A stretch of DNA of 64,000 nt from the NCBI RefSeq assembly GCF_003148685.1, contig NZ_QGGR01000024.1, positions 86,094-150,093 of the forward strand, written 5' to 3'. Position numbers and translations under genes: made by a program. This document shows, piece by piece, positions 43,341 to 51,967 of the stretch. Within the stretch, counting starts at the first letter, position 1. Every line of letters starts with the position of its first letter. The notes under the pieces are model-generated. The model saw only the letters and a list, made by a program, of their open reading frames with translations, had not been told where the DNA came from and did no database searches. This DNA comes from Actinoplanes xinjiangensis. GTDB taxonomy: Bacteria; Actinomycetota; Actinomycetes; Mycobacteriales; Micromonosporaceae.

Positions 43341-44612
43341 GTGTCGATGAAACGACGGACGTTCCTCCAGGCGGGGGCTGCGGCCGCCGGAGGCGCGGCC
43401 CTGCTCAACGCCTGGCCGGCGAACGCCTCAGCTGCCGCCCTCGGTCCCGCGCCGAGCACACCGTTCGCGGTGGGGGTGCGCCGGTACGACTGGAGGCGGG
43501 GCAGCCGCCCGTGCACCACCTACGTCTACTACCCGGCTACCGGGAACCCGGGTGGCAACCCGGTCTCCAACGCCGCAGTCGCCGCCGGGATGTTCCCGAT
43601 CTACAACTTCACCCATGGGTACGGCAGCAGCCCGCAGAACTCGCTGTTCATCATCCGGGCGCTCGCCGCCGCCGGGTTCATCGTCCCGGCCCCGCATTTC
43701 CAGCACGACTTCAACGACGTCAACAACGGCAACACCTCTCGGGACGTCTCGGAAGTCCTCACCCAGACCCTCGCGCTGAACGGCACCGGACCCCTCTCAG
43801 GTCACATCGATACAGCGGTCGGTGTCGGGGTGTCGGGCCACTCCCTGGGCGGCATGGTCACCCACGGGCTGCTGACCTCCTGGCCGGACAGCCGGATCAT
43901 CTCGGCCAACCCGCAGTCCTGCGTCGACATGGGCAACCCGAGCAGCGCGGTCAAGGCCAAGGTCTTGTTCGTCCACGGCGACCAGGATCCCACCACGAGC
44001 TACAACTCCGCCCGGCAGGCCTACGCCGAACTGCCCCCGGCCAAGGCGTTCCTCACCTTCCTCGGCGGGAGCCACACCAGCTTCTGGAGTGACAACCGAT
44101 TCCCCACCACCGTCGTGGACTGGGCGCGCTGGACCATGTACGGCGACACCGCCGCCCGCGACCGCCTGCCCGGCGACGCGACGTCCGCCAGGACCAGATG
44201 GGAGTTCGTGCCCGGTTCGGATGGCCCGGCGGGGCAGCGGTACGAGGCGGAGAACTCGCCGGCAGTGTGCCAGGGCACCATCGACTCCAACCACGCCGGC
44301 TACTCCGGCAGCGGATTCTGCAACGGCACCAGCGCGGTCGGTGCCTATTCCGAACTCACCGTGACCGCAGTGGCGGCGGGCACGGCCACGCTCGGAGTCC
44401 GGTTCGCCAACGGCACCGGTGCCGCACGCCCGGCCAGCCTGGTCGTCAATGGATCCACGGTGGCGACGGTGTCCTTCGAGAGCACCGGCACGTGGACGGC
44501 ATGGTCGACCAAGACGCTGACCGCAGCGCTGAACACCGGCAGCAACACCGTCCGGCTGGTTTCCACCACGGCAGCCGGTCTACCGAACGTCGACTTCATC
44601 GACGTCCGGTAG
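43341..44612 (+). CDS. Tat-exported alpha/beta hydrolase with C-terminal CBM35-like module
   Basis: A 423-residue secreted hydrolase. The N-terminus MKRRTFLQAGAAAAGGAALL is a twin-arginine signal. The alpha/beta-hydrolase domain resembles dienelactone hydrolase/cutinase-like enzymes: nucleophile Ser in VGVSGHSLGGMVTHG, Asp in LFVHGDQDPTT and His in FLGGSHTSFW. A CBM35-like module follows (QRYEAENSPAVCQGTI ... GLPNVDFIDVR). Linked to pectin genes it could cleave feruloyl, acetyl or methyl esters; not decidable. The GTG at 43341 has AGGAG 5 bases upstream; ATG at 43347 is an alternative. The stop is only 4 bases from the GH5 start. Confidence 0.83.
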   Translation: MSMKRRTFLQAGAAAAGGAALLNAWPANASAAALGPAPSTPFAVGVRRYDWRRGSRPCTTYVYYPATGNPGGNPVSNAAVAAGMFPIYNFTHGYGSSPQNSLFIIRALAAAGFIVPAPHFQHDFNDVNNGNTSRDVSEVLTQTLALNGTGPLSGHIDTAVGVGVSGHSLGGMVTHGLLTSWPDSRIISANPQSCVDMGNPSSAVKAKVLFVHGDQDPTTSYNSARQAYAELPPAKAFLTFLGGSHTSFWSDNRFPTTVVDWARWTMYGDTAARDRLPGDATSARTRWEFVPGSDGPAGQRYEAENSPAVCQGTIDSNHAGYSGSGFCNGTSAVGAYSELTVTAVAAGTATLGVRFANGTGAARPASLVVNGSTVATVSFESTGTWTAWSTKTLTAALNTGSNTVRLVSTTAAGLPNVDFIDVR

Positions 44613-44616
44613 ACCG

Positions 44617-45855
44617 GTGGACAGCTACGCCACGGTCCGGGCCAAGGCGGACGCCGTCTACCACGGGTTCGCTAGCCAGCTCGGCGTCAACACCGTCCGG
44701 TTGCCGGTCAACACCCACACCGTCGGTTCGTCGTGGTGGAACGCCTACCGCGGCACCATCGACGCCGCTGCCGCCCGAGGATTCAACGTCATCCTCGCCT
44801 ACTGGGAGGACGGCGCGGCGTCCGACGGCCGGATCACCGACATGGCCGCGTTCGACTCGATGTGGAACACCGTGACCGCCCAGTACGGCGCCGACAGCCG
44901 GGTCTATTTCGAGCCGATGAACGAACCGCACGGCTACAGCGCCTCCGCATGGACGAATCTCGCCGCCTCGTGGATCAACGCCCGCCCGTCGATCCCGAGA
45001 GCCCGGATCCTGCTCGGCGGCACCGGATACAGCCAGGACATCAGGCCGGTCTGCGCCGACAGCCGCCTCAACGGCACCCTACTGTCCTACCACCACTACG
45101 CATTCTTCTACGGCACGAAGGACTACGCGGGCTGGACCCAGAGCTTCCGGGAGCGGCTCGGCGACTGCGCCTCGCGGGCGATCCTGACCGAGTTCGGTGC
45201 GCCGATGGACACCGGCCTGAACTACAACAACGCGACCAGCACCGACAACTTCGTCCGGTACCTCCGCGCGGACACCGATTCCCTGCGCGACCTGCGTATG
45301 GGCTCGGTCTACTGGCCCGCACTTGGCGGAAAGATCACCGCCGGACAGAACTACGACTGGTACTCCATGTTCGCGCTCAACGGCAGCGGCACCAACCTGA
45401 GCGTGAGCATCCGCAACTCCACCGGCGCCGACCGCATCAAGCACGGCTGGGGCACCAGCGGCCCGACCACCCCGCCGAAACGGTACGAGGCCGAAAGCAC
45501 CCCGGCAGTGTGCACCGGCTCCATCGACTCCAACTGGTCGGGATACTCAGGCACCGGCTTCTGCAACGGCGACAACACCACCACCGCGTACGCCCACTTC
45601 ACCATCGACGCCCCGAGCGCGGGTACGGCCACGGTCGGAATCCGGTTCGCCAACGGCGCGTCCGGAGCGCGGGCCGCGGACCTACTGGTGAACGGCGCGA
45701 CGGCACAGGCTGTCTCATTCGACAGCACAGGGCCCTGGACCGGCTGGACCACGAAGACGCTGGTGCTGCCGGTACACGCGGGTGGCAACACGATCCGGCT
45801 GACGCCCACCACGGCCAACGGTTTGCCCAACCTCGACTACCTGGACGTGAGGTAG
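44617..45855 (+). CDS. GH5-family glycosidase lacking signal peptide, with C-terminal CBM35-like module
   Basis: A 412-residue reading with GTG start. The GH5 barrel is complete from GVNTVRLPVNTHTV onward, with acid/base Glu in YFEPMNEPHG and nucleophile Glu in ILTEFGAPMD; GSVYWPALGGKITAGQNYDW-YSMF closes the barrel. A CBM35-like module follows (KRYEAESTPAVCTGSI ... GLPNLDYLDVR). What is missing is the front: no signal peptide and no first barrel strand (the RG(V)N-type segment) before SYATVRAKADAVYHG. It starts 4 bases after the preceding CBM gene and in a different frame. It looks 5'-truncated by recombination at a CBM boundary; secretion is doubtful. Could be called a pseudogene. Confidence 0.7.
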   Translation: MDSYATVRAKADAVYHGFASQLGVNTVRLPVNTHTVGSSWWNAYRGTIDAAAARGFNVILAYWEDGAASDGRITDMAAFDSMWNTVTAQYGADSRVYFEPMNEPHGYSASAWTNLAASWINARPSIPRARILLGGTGYSQDIRPVCADSRLNGTLLSYHHYAFFYGTKDYAGWTQSFRERLGDCASRAILTEFGAPMDTGLNYNNATSTDNFVRYLRADTDSLRDLRMGSVYWPALGGKITAGQNYDWYSMFALNGSGTNLSVSIRNSTGADRIKHGWGTSGPTTPPKRYEAESTPAVCTGSIDSNWSGYSGTGFCNGDNTTTAYAHFTIDAPSAGTATVGIRFANGASGARAADLLVNGATAQAVSFDSTGPWTGWTTKTLVLPVHAGGNTIRLTPTTANGLPNLDYLDVR

Positions 45856-45914
45856 AGCGGCCCGCTGCGCCACCGCAGCGCGATGTTCGTCCCGTTCCCC
45901 AGAGGGGATCCCTC

Positions 45915-46094
45915 ATGTTCCTGCGACACAGACTGACAGCGGCGCGGCGAATGTTCACCGTCGCCGGAGCTGCCCTACTCGCGTCGGCCGTAGGCACTGT
46001 TGTCCCCGCCAGGGAGCACGGCTCAGCAATCGAACGGGCCGGAGCCGCGATCCACAAGGGTCCGACCGGGCTCACAGCCATGACGCTGCCGTGA
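45915..46094 (+). pseudogene. orphan signal-peptide fragment of a lost secreted enzyme
   Basis: A 59-residue reading with a plausible ribosome site (AGAGGGG) and a good signal peptide: TAARRMFTVAGAALLASAVG-TVVPA. It is similar to the signal of the GH43 enzyme at 10973 (TARRMLMAAGTVILASVLGT). After ~35 residues it becomes unrelated sequence and stops. Probably the 5' end of a CAZyme gene whose body was deleted. Confidence 0.5.
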
Positions 46095-46181
46095 CATAGC
46101 GTTACAGCCAGGGCGCAGGATTACTGCAGGGCCGACCGAATGGGGGAGTGCCATGCGTGGTCGCCGCTCTACACTCCGCCC

Positions 46182-46985
46182 GTGTCCGTTCGTACCGCCC
46201 GACTGCTAGCCGTTCCCTTCGTGGTACTCGCCTTCGTGCTCCGCCTTGCCGAAGTGCTGTGGTTTCGGCCGCTCCTGTGGCGGCTGGACTCCTTCTCGCT
46301 TCATGCTGCCCTCGGCTTGGCGGCCATTGGTGCAGCGTTGGCCGGTCCACTTGGCGCATATTTCCTGCTTACCAGGCGGGTACGGAGCCAACCGGCAACG
46401 TGGCACCTCGACCCTGGCGCACGTTCCTTCTCCGTCGGACCGTCTCATGCAACCGGCTACCGGGCTGTCTTCATCGGCTGGGCGGCTGCTGGACTGATCC
46501 TCGTCGAGCGAGTGCCCTTCCAAGAGCATATGCGGATCGCCGACGAAGTCGCGCCGAGCGCTTTGACAGTGCCGCTGGCGGTACTGGCGCTACTCCTCGC
46601 TATCGCCTTCATCATGGCGGACCGGCGCTCTGTGACGCTGGACGAGGATGGAGTGACGCTGCAGGGATGGCTTCGGCGAGCCCGTATCCGTTGGGTGGAT
46701 CCCATGCCGTGGCAGCTCACGGTCCATGCCAGACGCGGTTCGAGCAAGCTGATCATCGAACAGTCCCGCACCTCGACCTCTGGGTCAGCCCAGCCACGAT
46801 GGATACGCATTCCCGCGCAGTGGATGCACATTGAACCAGGATTCCTGGCTTTCACACTCTCCTACTACATCGGCGCTCCGGGTTCAAGGCACGGCATCGG
46901 CACCGAAGCGGAATTGAAGACGCTGATAGCCGCGCACCATGGCGTCACATCGTCAGCTAATCAGGTTCATCACAGTGCCGGGTGA
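46182..46985 (+). CDS. hypothetical membrane protein
   Basis: A 267-residue protein with four hydrophobic helices in the first half (LAVPFVVLAFVLRLAEVLWF, AALGLAAIGAALAGPLGAYFLL, AVFIGWAAAGLILVE, LTVPLAVLALLLAIAFIM), then a beta-rich region (RRSVTLDEDGVTLQGWLRRA) resembling bacterial PH-like domains. GTG at 46182 or ATG at 46140 may be the start. Function unknown. Confidence 0.65.
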   Translation: MSVRTARLLAVPFVVLAFVLRLAEVLWFRPLLWRLDSFSLHAALGLAAIGAALAGPLGAYFLLTRRVRSQPATWHLDPGARSFSVGPSHATGYRAVFIGWAAAGLILVERVPFQEHMRIADEVAPSALTVPLAVLALLLAIAFIMADRRSVTLDEDGVTLQGWLRRARIRWVDPMPWQLTVHARRGSSKLIIEQSRTSTSGSAQPRWIRIPAQWMHIEPGFLAFTLSYYIGAPGSRHGIGTEAELKTLIAAHHGVTSSANQVHHSAG

Positions 46986-47018
46986 CGGAGGGTTCCTCCA
47001 CACGAGCCGGAAGTCGCA

Positions 47019-47261
47019 ATGGTGAACCCGCAGCGCGACCGCACCAAGCGGATAGTCGGCCTGACGTTCACGCTGGTACTGGCTGCCCTTCTGTTGCCGG
47101 AAGTCATCATCGAGGACGGTGGCTGGCGAGCATGGCTCGGCACTCTCGCCACCGTCGGATTGTTGGCGGATCTCGTTGATGAGATTCGGATCGTCCGCCG
47201 ACGGAGAAAAGCCGCCACACAACAGCAATCCGCTCAGACGACCCCCGTCTGGCTGCCGTGA
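47019..47261 (+). CDS. small hypothetical membrane protein
   Basis: An 80-residue protein: basic N-terminus (NPQRDRTKR), helix IVGLTFTLVLAALLLPEVII, helix WLGTLATVGLLADLV, then a charged tail (RIVRRRRKAATQQQ). Two membrane passes with positive ends are convincing for a small real protein; family not recognised. It lies 33 bases after the preceding gene and may be co-transcribed with it. Confidence 0.5.
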   Translation: MVNPQRDRTKRIVGLTFTLVLAALLLPEVIIEDGGWRAWLGTLATVGLLADLVDEIRIVRRRRKAATQQQSAQTTPVWLP

Positions 47262-47570
47262 CCGCCGGTCCTGTGATGAGGCGGAACAAGAAGCTCCCGC
47301 AGCCGCGGGCGCCGGCGTGAGCCCGACGGATGCTGATTCTGGCAGGCTGGTCTGGCGCTCAGCGTTGCGGGCCACGCTGCTGGGAGATCGAGCGAGGCCG
47401 CGGCCGGGTGGGTGTGAGAGGGTGCCGGCGGAGCCGGGTGGAGAACAGCCACCATCCGAGCCAGACGCGCTGGCGGGGTGCGCAGGCGGGACGCGGTGTC
47501 GCTGGCCTGACGGTGTCGGCCGTCCGGTCGGCTGAGATGCCGCAGGTGGTGGGGTCGCCGGGACCGGCCG
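47262..47570. other. non-coding spacer
   Basis: Very GC-rich; all readings are arginine-rich and overlap. Nothing supportable is seen. Confidence 0.3.
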
Positions 47571-47867
47571 TCACGGGGCGCCGGGCACGGACCAGACCCG
47601 GTCGGTCACGGCCGCGCGGGTGTCGTCGTCCTCAACGTGGCCGTCGAGGATGACGACGCCGTTCTGCACTTGCAGGTCCAGCAGCCCGCCCGTCACCGCC
47701 GCGTCGCCGAGCAGGGCGTCGGCGACCGCGTTGAGCAGCTGCCGGTCCGCGTCCAGCACGCTACGGGACGGATGCCGCCTCTTCGTGGCGTCGGGTGTGC
47801 TCGCGGCTGCGGCCGTACCACGGAAGGCCGTTGCGTGGTACCAGTCGGTGAACCACCAGAAAGGCAT
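47571..47867 (-). CDS. small BON-domain protein
   Basis: A 98-residue protein with a BON domain: DADRQLLNAVADALLGDAAV, then LDLQVQNGVVILDGHVEDDD and a C-terminal helix ending at VPGAP. The N-terminus MPFWWFTDWYHATAF is aromatic-rich. BON domains bind membranes or phospholipids. The ATG at 47867 follows CAGGAG. The end is slightly short of the usual final strand (VPGV-x-V-x-N). Confidence 0.65.
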   Translation of the reverse strand: MPFWWFTDWYHATAFRGTAAAASTPDATKRRHPSRSVLDADRQLLNAVADALLGDAAVTGGLLDLQVQNGVVILDGHVEDDDTRAAVTDRVWSVPGAP

Positions 47868-48215
47868 GGCGACTCCTGAGGTTGAGGCATTCGATCCGCC
47901 GGTGCACATGCTCCTGACGGGTACAGAGTGTTCGCCGTGGGCTTGGCGGATCGGTCGCGGTCGTATGACGACACGATGACGAACCCGTCCCGTCCCGGTG
48001 GCCGCCGCCGGCACAGCGCATGTGTCGGGCTCCTTGACGGCAGCGTGACGATTGCCCGGCAGCCGGTGTGATTCCGTTCAGTGCGTGTATCAGCCCAGGG
48101 GAGCCGCTACGGCGTGTCGCTGATCGATGGCCGGCGAGGTCTCCGGTAGACGCCTTGACGACCAAGGAAAACCGGAGACCAGGGGGAGGCATCGTGACTA
48201 CGGGCCAGTGCAGCA
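47868..48215. other. spacer upstream of BON gene
   Basis: Holds the BON gene promoter region and the 3' side of the TAP-like hydrolase gene. No gene or clear repeat was recognised. Confidence 0.3.
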
Positions 48216-49712
48216 TCAGGCCGGGCAGACCTGATCGCTGGGTAGGTGTCGGGTGTCGGTGACGAGATAGTCGAGTGCGATCGTCGTGGCGCATTCCTGG
48301 TGTCCGATCGCGCCGTGCCCGCCGAAGTCGGCGGTGATCAGGGCGGCTCGCTTACCGAACGCCCGGCGCATCCCGAGGCCGCTTTCCCATGGCGTGGCGG
48401 GGTCACGCCGGTTCTGTACCACGAGGATGTTTCGTGGGCCACGGTCGTGGACCTGCACCGGATCTTGCAGGGGCGTCGGCCAGAACGCACACGGGGTGAT
48501 GTTCGCCGACCGGCCCGCGTCGTCGGGGAACCGTTGACGGTCCTCGCGGACCATGGCTTGATAGAACCGCACGTCACGCGGCCATGGCGCGTCGCCGCAG
48601 GTGACGGCGTACTCGACGGCTATGTTGTTGTCGGGTGGCATGGTCGGTGCCGTGTCGACGGTCGCCCGGTGCTTGTCGGGGCCGGCTGAGACGGTTGCCG
48701 TCGGTACGGCGGGGAGGGTGGCCAACGCCGCCCAGAGGTCGGCGATGGGCGGGAACATACGGTCGGCCGGTTCCTTGAGCGCGTCAAGGGTGTAGCGCCT
48801 CAACCGGTTGCCGTCGACGTCATCGAGTGGGTGCGCGTCGAGCTTGGCGGTGATCGACCGGTACCGACGGTGCACCTCTCGCGGCGTGCGGCCCAGTCCG
48901 TAGAGGTCGTGGCGGGCGGCGATCCAGGTGGTGAGATCGGGGAGCCGTTCGGCCAGCCCCTGTCCGCCCAGCCGCATGAAGTCGTACCAGGTTCGGCGCG
49001 GGTCGATGGCGCTGTCGAGCACGACCCGGTCGGTGCGGTCGGGGAACATGGAGGCGTACGCGGCACCCAGGTAGGTGCCGTACGACAGCCCGTATAGCGA
49101 GATCCGTCGTTCGCCGAGGGCGGTCCGGATACGGTCCAGGTCGCGGGCCGTGTTGGCGGTGGTCACGTGCCGGATGACGGGACCGCTGTGGCGGATGCAG
49201 GCCTCGGCGGTGCGGCGCGAGTAGGTCGCCATCGCCTCGATCGACCCGTCCGGTGCCGGATAGCGGGGTCCCCGGTCGTGCTGCCCGAGTCCGCAGGTGA
49301 TCGGGGTGCTGTAGCGGATACCCCGCGCGTCGAATCCGACGAGGTCGTACCGGTCGCGCAATGCGGGCGGCTGGCCGTCACCGTGGTAGCCGGTTGGCCA
49401 TTGCAGGCCCCCGTTACCCGGGCCGCCCGGCAGCAGGACCAGGGCGCCGAGCCGCCGGGCCGGGCTGGCGGCTGTGATGCGCGACATCTTGATCGTGATC
49501 TGTGTGCCGCGCGGTTGCCGATAGTCCAGAGGTACCTGGATGTCGGCGCACCTCTGGCGTGGATGCGGCTTCAGTTCGGCGGGACAGTCGCCCCACACCG
49601 GACCGGAGCGGTCAGCAGGACCGTTGCTCGGGTGTTCTACGGCGTGAGCGGCGGGGCCCAGTGCCAGAGTGGTCAGGGCGGTTGCCGCCGCGATGCAGGT
49701 GTGCAGAGTCAT
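48216..49712 (-). CDS. secreted alpha/beta hydrolase with TAP-like C-terminal domain
   Basis: A 498-residue protein like actinobacterial tripeptidyl aminopeptidases. The signal peptide is AAATALTTLALGPAAHA. The catalytic Ser is in ISLYGLSYGTYLGAAYA, the oxyanion region in LVLLPGGPGNGG; the C-terminal TAP-like part has NILVVQNRRDPATPWESG (Asp) and ADFGGHGAIGH (His), and AVTCGDAPWPRD is typical. The ATG at 49712 has GAGGAG upstream. It likely trims peptides outside the cell. Three bases separate its start from the XRE gene stop at 49715. Confidence 0.88.
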   Translation of the reverse strand: MTLHTCIAAATALTTLALGPAAHAVEHPSNGPADRSGPVWGDCPAELKPHPRQRCADIQVPLDYRQPRGTQITIKMSRITAASPARRLGALVLLPGGPGNGGLQWPTGYHGDGQPPALRDRYDLVGFDARGIRYSTPITCGLGQHDRGPRYPAPDGSIEAMATYSRRTAEACIRHSGPVIRHVTTANTARDLDRIRTALGERRISLYGLSYGTYLGAAYASMFPDRTDRVVLDSAIDPRRTWYDFMRLGGQGLAERLPDLTTWIAARHDLYGLGRTPREVHRRYRSITAKLDAHPLDDVDGNRLRRYTLDALKEPADRMFPPIADLWAALATLPAVPTATVSAGPDKHRATVDTAPTMPPDNNIAVEYAVTCGDAPWPRDVRFYQAMVREDRQRFPDDAGRSANITPCAFWPTPLQDPVQVHDRGPRNILVVQNRRDPATPWESGLGMRRAFGKRAALITADFGGHGAIGHQECATTIALDYLVTDTRHLPSDQVCPA

Positions 49713-49714
49713 GG

Positions 49715-49933
49715 TCACTCCTCGTCTGCCAGGTAGAACAGCTCCTCGACCCGGGTGTGAAGAGCGCGGGCAAGTTTGAGTGCGAGCACGGTCGACGGGA
49801 CGAACTTGCCGGTCTCGACCGTGTTGATGGTCTTGCGGGTGACCCCCACCAGGTCGGCGAGCTGTTCCTGGGTGAGGTCATGGCGGGCGCGTTCCACCTT
49901 GATGCGATTGCGCAGCGGATGGGCGGCGCCCAT
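49715..49933 (-). CDS. small XRE-family regulator
   Basis: A 72-residue helix-turn-helix protein: RIKVERARHDLTQEQLADLV, GVTRKTINTVETGKFVPSTV, LALKLARALHTRVEELFYLA. This compact type is usually paired with a small membrane protein gene, as here (TGATG overlap with the gene upstream). GGGAGG precedes the start. Probably autoregulates through the repeats at 50389-50452. Confidence 0.9.
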   Translation of the reverse strand: MGAAHPLRNRIKVERARHDLTQEQLADLVGVTRKTINTVETGKFVPSTVLALKLARALHTRVEELFYLADEE

Positions 49934-50358
49934 CACGCCTCCCTGTTGAACCACAGCCGCGCCGCGCCGTACACCACCAGGGCCGCCGCGACAGTGAACT
50001 TGGCCTGGGCCGCCGACGGCGTCTCCACCTGGAAGAAGTACGGGAGCTGCACGGCGAGGACACCCGCCAGTGCGGCAGCCAGCGACCGCAGGTGAGTGTC
50101 GACTGTGCGCTCGTCCTCCACCACCGCACCGTGGCGTTTGAGGCGACGTTTCGCCCAGGCGGCCACCGCCAGAGCCGGCACAGCCAGCAGGAACGAGCAA
50201 AGGTAGACCAGTTCAAGCCAGTACGGCCAGCCCGCCGATTGCCGGGCGTCGTTCGCGCCCGTGGCCGCCAGATTCACGGCGGCTGCGGCGCCCCAGACGA
50301 ACAGTGCCACATCGAACAACCGGCGAGTACGGGCGGATGCCAGCGAAGCAGACGCCAT
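49933..50358 (-). CDS. membrane protein paired with XRE regulator
   Basis: A 141-residue protein with four hydrophobic helices (LFDVALFVWGAAAAVNLAAT, WPYWLELVYLCSFLLAVPAL, LRSLAAALAGVLAVQLPYFF, FTVAAALVVYGAARLWF) and a charged loop with DERTVDTHLR between helices 2 and 3, like DUF2178-type proteins. The start at 50358 has AAGGGG upstream. One-base overlap with the XRE gene (TGATG). Function unknown; the pair resembles a membrane-sensor/regulator module. Confidence 0.75.
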   Translation of the reverse strand: MASASLASARTRRLFDVALFVWGAAAAVNLAATGANDARQSAGWPYWLELVYLCSFLLAVPALAVAAWAKRRLKRHGAVVEDERTVDTHLRSLAAALAGVLAVQLPYFFQVETPSAAQAKFTVAAALVVYGAARLWFNREA

Positions 50359-50388
50359 GACAACCCCTTCATGGGTAACGGGCGATGG

Positions 50389-50452
50389 TGTCAAGTAACC
50401 TCAACTACTCAAAAAGGTACCTCTCCTACTCGCACTGATACCTAGAGGTTAC
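50389..50452 (-). promoter_or_regulatory. XRE operon promoter with inverted repeats
   Basis: GTAACCTC (50395-50402) and GAGGTTAC (50445-50452) are perfect inverted arms with GGTACC at 50416-50421 midway. TTGACA (reverse strand, 50394-50389) abuts the first arm. These are candidate XRE operators. Confidence 0.45.
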
Positions 50453-50516
50453 ATCTGCGGTTGTAGGCTGTATACCGTTCCGTTGCCCGTGCGTCGTCCT
50501 TACTCATTTGGGGTTG

Positions 50517-51220
50517 TTACTCGTCAACAGGTTCAGTCTGGCCGCGCGGCGGTAGCAGATGACAGCGCAAGCCAGGCGCAGGAATCCGCGGAAGTGGGAA
50601 GCCTTGCGGTCGTAGCGGCGGACCAGACGCCGGAACCGGGTGACCCCACTCCAGGTAGCGCTCAATGACGTTGCGATGCCGGCCGAGCCGGGTCGAGGAC
50701 TCGATGCCCTTACGCGCGATCCGGGTCTTGATCCCGCGCTGCGTCAAAGCTTGGCGGCAGGCCCGATAGTCGTATCCCTTGTCGCCGTGCAACTTCGCGG
50801 GCTGCTTCCGGGGCCGGCTGGCCGGCCGGCTGACGCACGGGCGTGACGCCGTCGACCACATCCTCCAGCACCTTTGTGGTCGTTGACGTCTGCAGCCGAG
50901 ATGTCGGCGTGCAGCGGAAGCCCGTTCCGGTCACTGATCGCGTGCACCTTGGAGCCGGGCTTACCGCGGTCTACCGGCCTCGGCCCGGTCAGGTCCCCCC
51001 TTTTGCCGCCCGCATGTGCATGGCGTCGATGCTGGCCCGCGACCAGTCGATCTGCTCAGCAGCGCCGAGCACATCAAGCGTGGCCCGGTGCAGCGCTTCC
51101 ATCACCCCTGGTTCGACCCACTCCGTGAACCGGCGGTGCGTGCTGGCCGACGAGATCGGGAACGACTCCGGCAACTCGTTCCAGGCGCAGCCGGAGTCGA
51201 GCACGTACAGAATCGCCGCA
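50517..51220 (-). pseudogene. IS5-type transposase, multiply frameshifted
   Basis: Pieces of one transposase are spread over several frames: AILYVLDSGCAWNELPESFP, HRRFTEWVEPGVMEALHRAT, IDWSRASIDAMHMRAAKGG, KVHAISDRNGLPLHADISAA, KLHGDKGYDYRACRQAL and GFRRLVRRYDRKASHFRGFL. The first ~35 residues are missing at the right-hand end, where it is joined to another element. Dead copy. Confidence 0.85.
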
Positions 51221-51224
51221 AGCG

Positions 51225-51483
51225 CTACAGATCGTCGAGCAGCTTGGACAGTGACCAGGTGGAGAACGGCCGGCCGAGGAATCGGGGGTCACACCGGGCG
51301 ATCACGCAGATCCAGTCACGGGTCTGCTCACTGATCTTGTTCGGCGTGCCCCCTCTCCATTTTGGGTCCAGCGCGTCGAACCCCCGCTTGTTGAACGCAT
51401 GGATCACGTCACGGACGTAGTCCTCGGTGGCCTTGAGCAGGTACGCGATGTCCGGGACCGGTTGGCCTGGCCGGACATCAAAA
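51225..51483 (-). pseudogene. N-terminal fragment of IS630-type transposase
   Basis: Reading PVPDIAYLLKATEDYVRDVI, then HAFNKRGFDALDPKWRGGTP and LGRPFSTWSLSKL: the helix-turn-helix front of IS630 transposases. Its catalytic part is missing; the IS5 fragment begins just to the left. Confidence 0.75.
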
Positions 51484-51534
51484 GCCCGAAACGACTCAGA
51501 ACCGATGGATTACACGGCCAACGTTCAAAGACGA

Positions 51535-51842
51535 GGCAGTAGACGATGTCGGACAGGCGGCGTTTCAACGCTCGCATCGCTTCCATCGAGGTCTTGCCGT
51601 CGGAGAGTTTGTGCCGGTAGTAGCGGCGGCCTTCGGTGTCACGGCGTAGTTGGAACACGGCCATGATGTGCAGGGCCCGGTTGATGCGCCGGTTCCCGGC
51701 ACGCGACAGCCGGTGGCGGTTCTGGTCGCCGGAGGACGCGTCGATGGGTGCGGTGCCGTTCCAGGAGGCGAAGTGGGCGCGGCTGGCGAATCGGGCGATG
51801 TCACCGATGTCGCCGATCAGCCGGGCGGCGCCGGACGGGCCG
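51535..51842 (-). pseudogene. C-terminal fragment of IS110-type transposase
   Basis: LIGDIGDIARFASRAHFASW, NGTAPIDASSGDQNRHRLSR, AGNRRINRALHIMAVFQLRR and SDGKTSMEAMRALKRRLSDI are the conserved transposase-20 region of IS110-family elements. The N-terminal RuvC-like half is absent. It directly abuts a Spo0M tail fragment. Confidence 0.85.
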
Positions 51843-51844
51843 AG

Positions 51845-51960
51845 CCGGCATGGGTGGTGTGGCCATGGGCGTCGCGGGAGAAGTCGCGGTCGGCTACGTC
51901 GCCGGTGAGGTCATCGACGAGGTCTTCGACGACTACGACGAAGAGGAAGCCGAGGATTAG
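51845..51960 (+). pseudogene. C-terminal tail of a lost Spo0M gene
   Basis: MGGVAMGVAGEVAVGYVAGE and then VIDEVFDDYDEEEAED match the end of the intact Spo0M at 19760 (GGVAMGVAGGLAVGYVAGG, ILDEVFEDDEEEAEV). Only ~37 codons remain, followed by a normal stop and a terminator. The rest of the gene was lost next to the IS110 fragment. Confidence 0.85.
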
Positions 51961-51967
51961 GCCGTCC

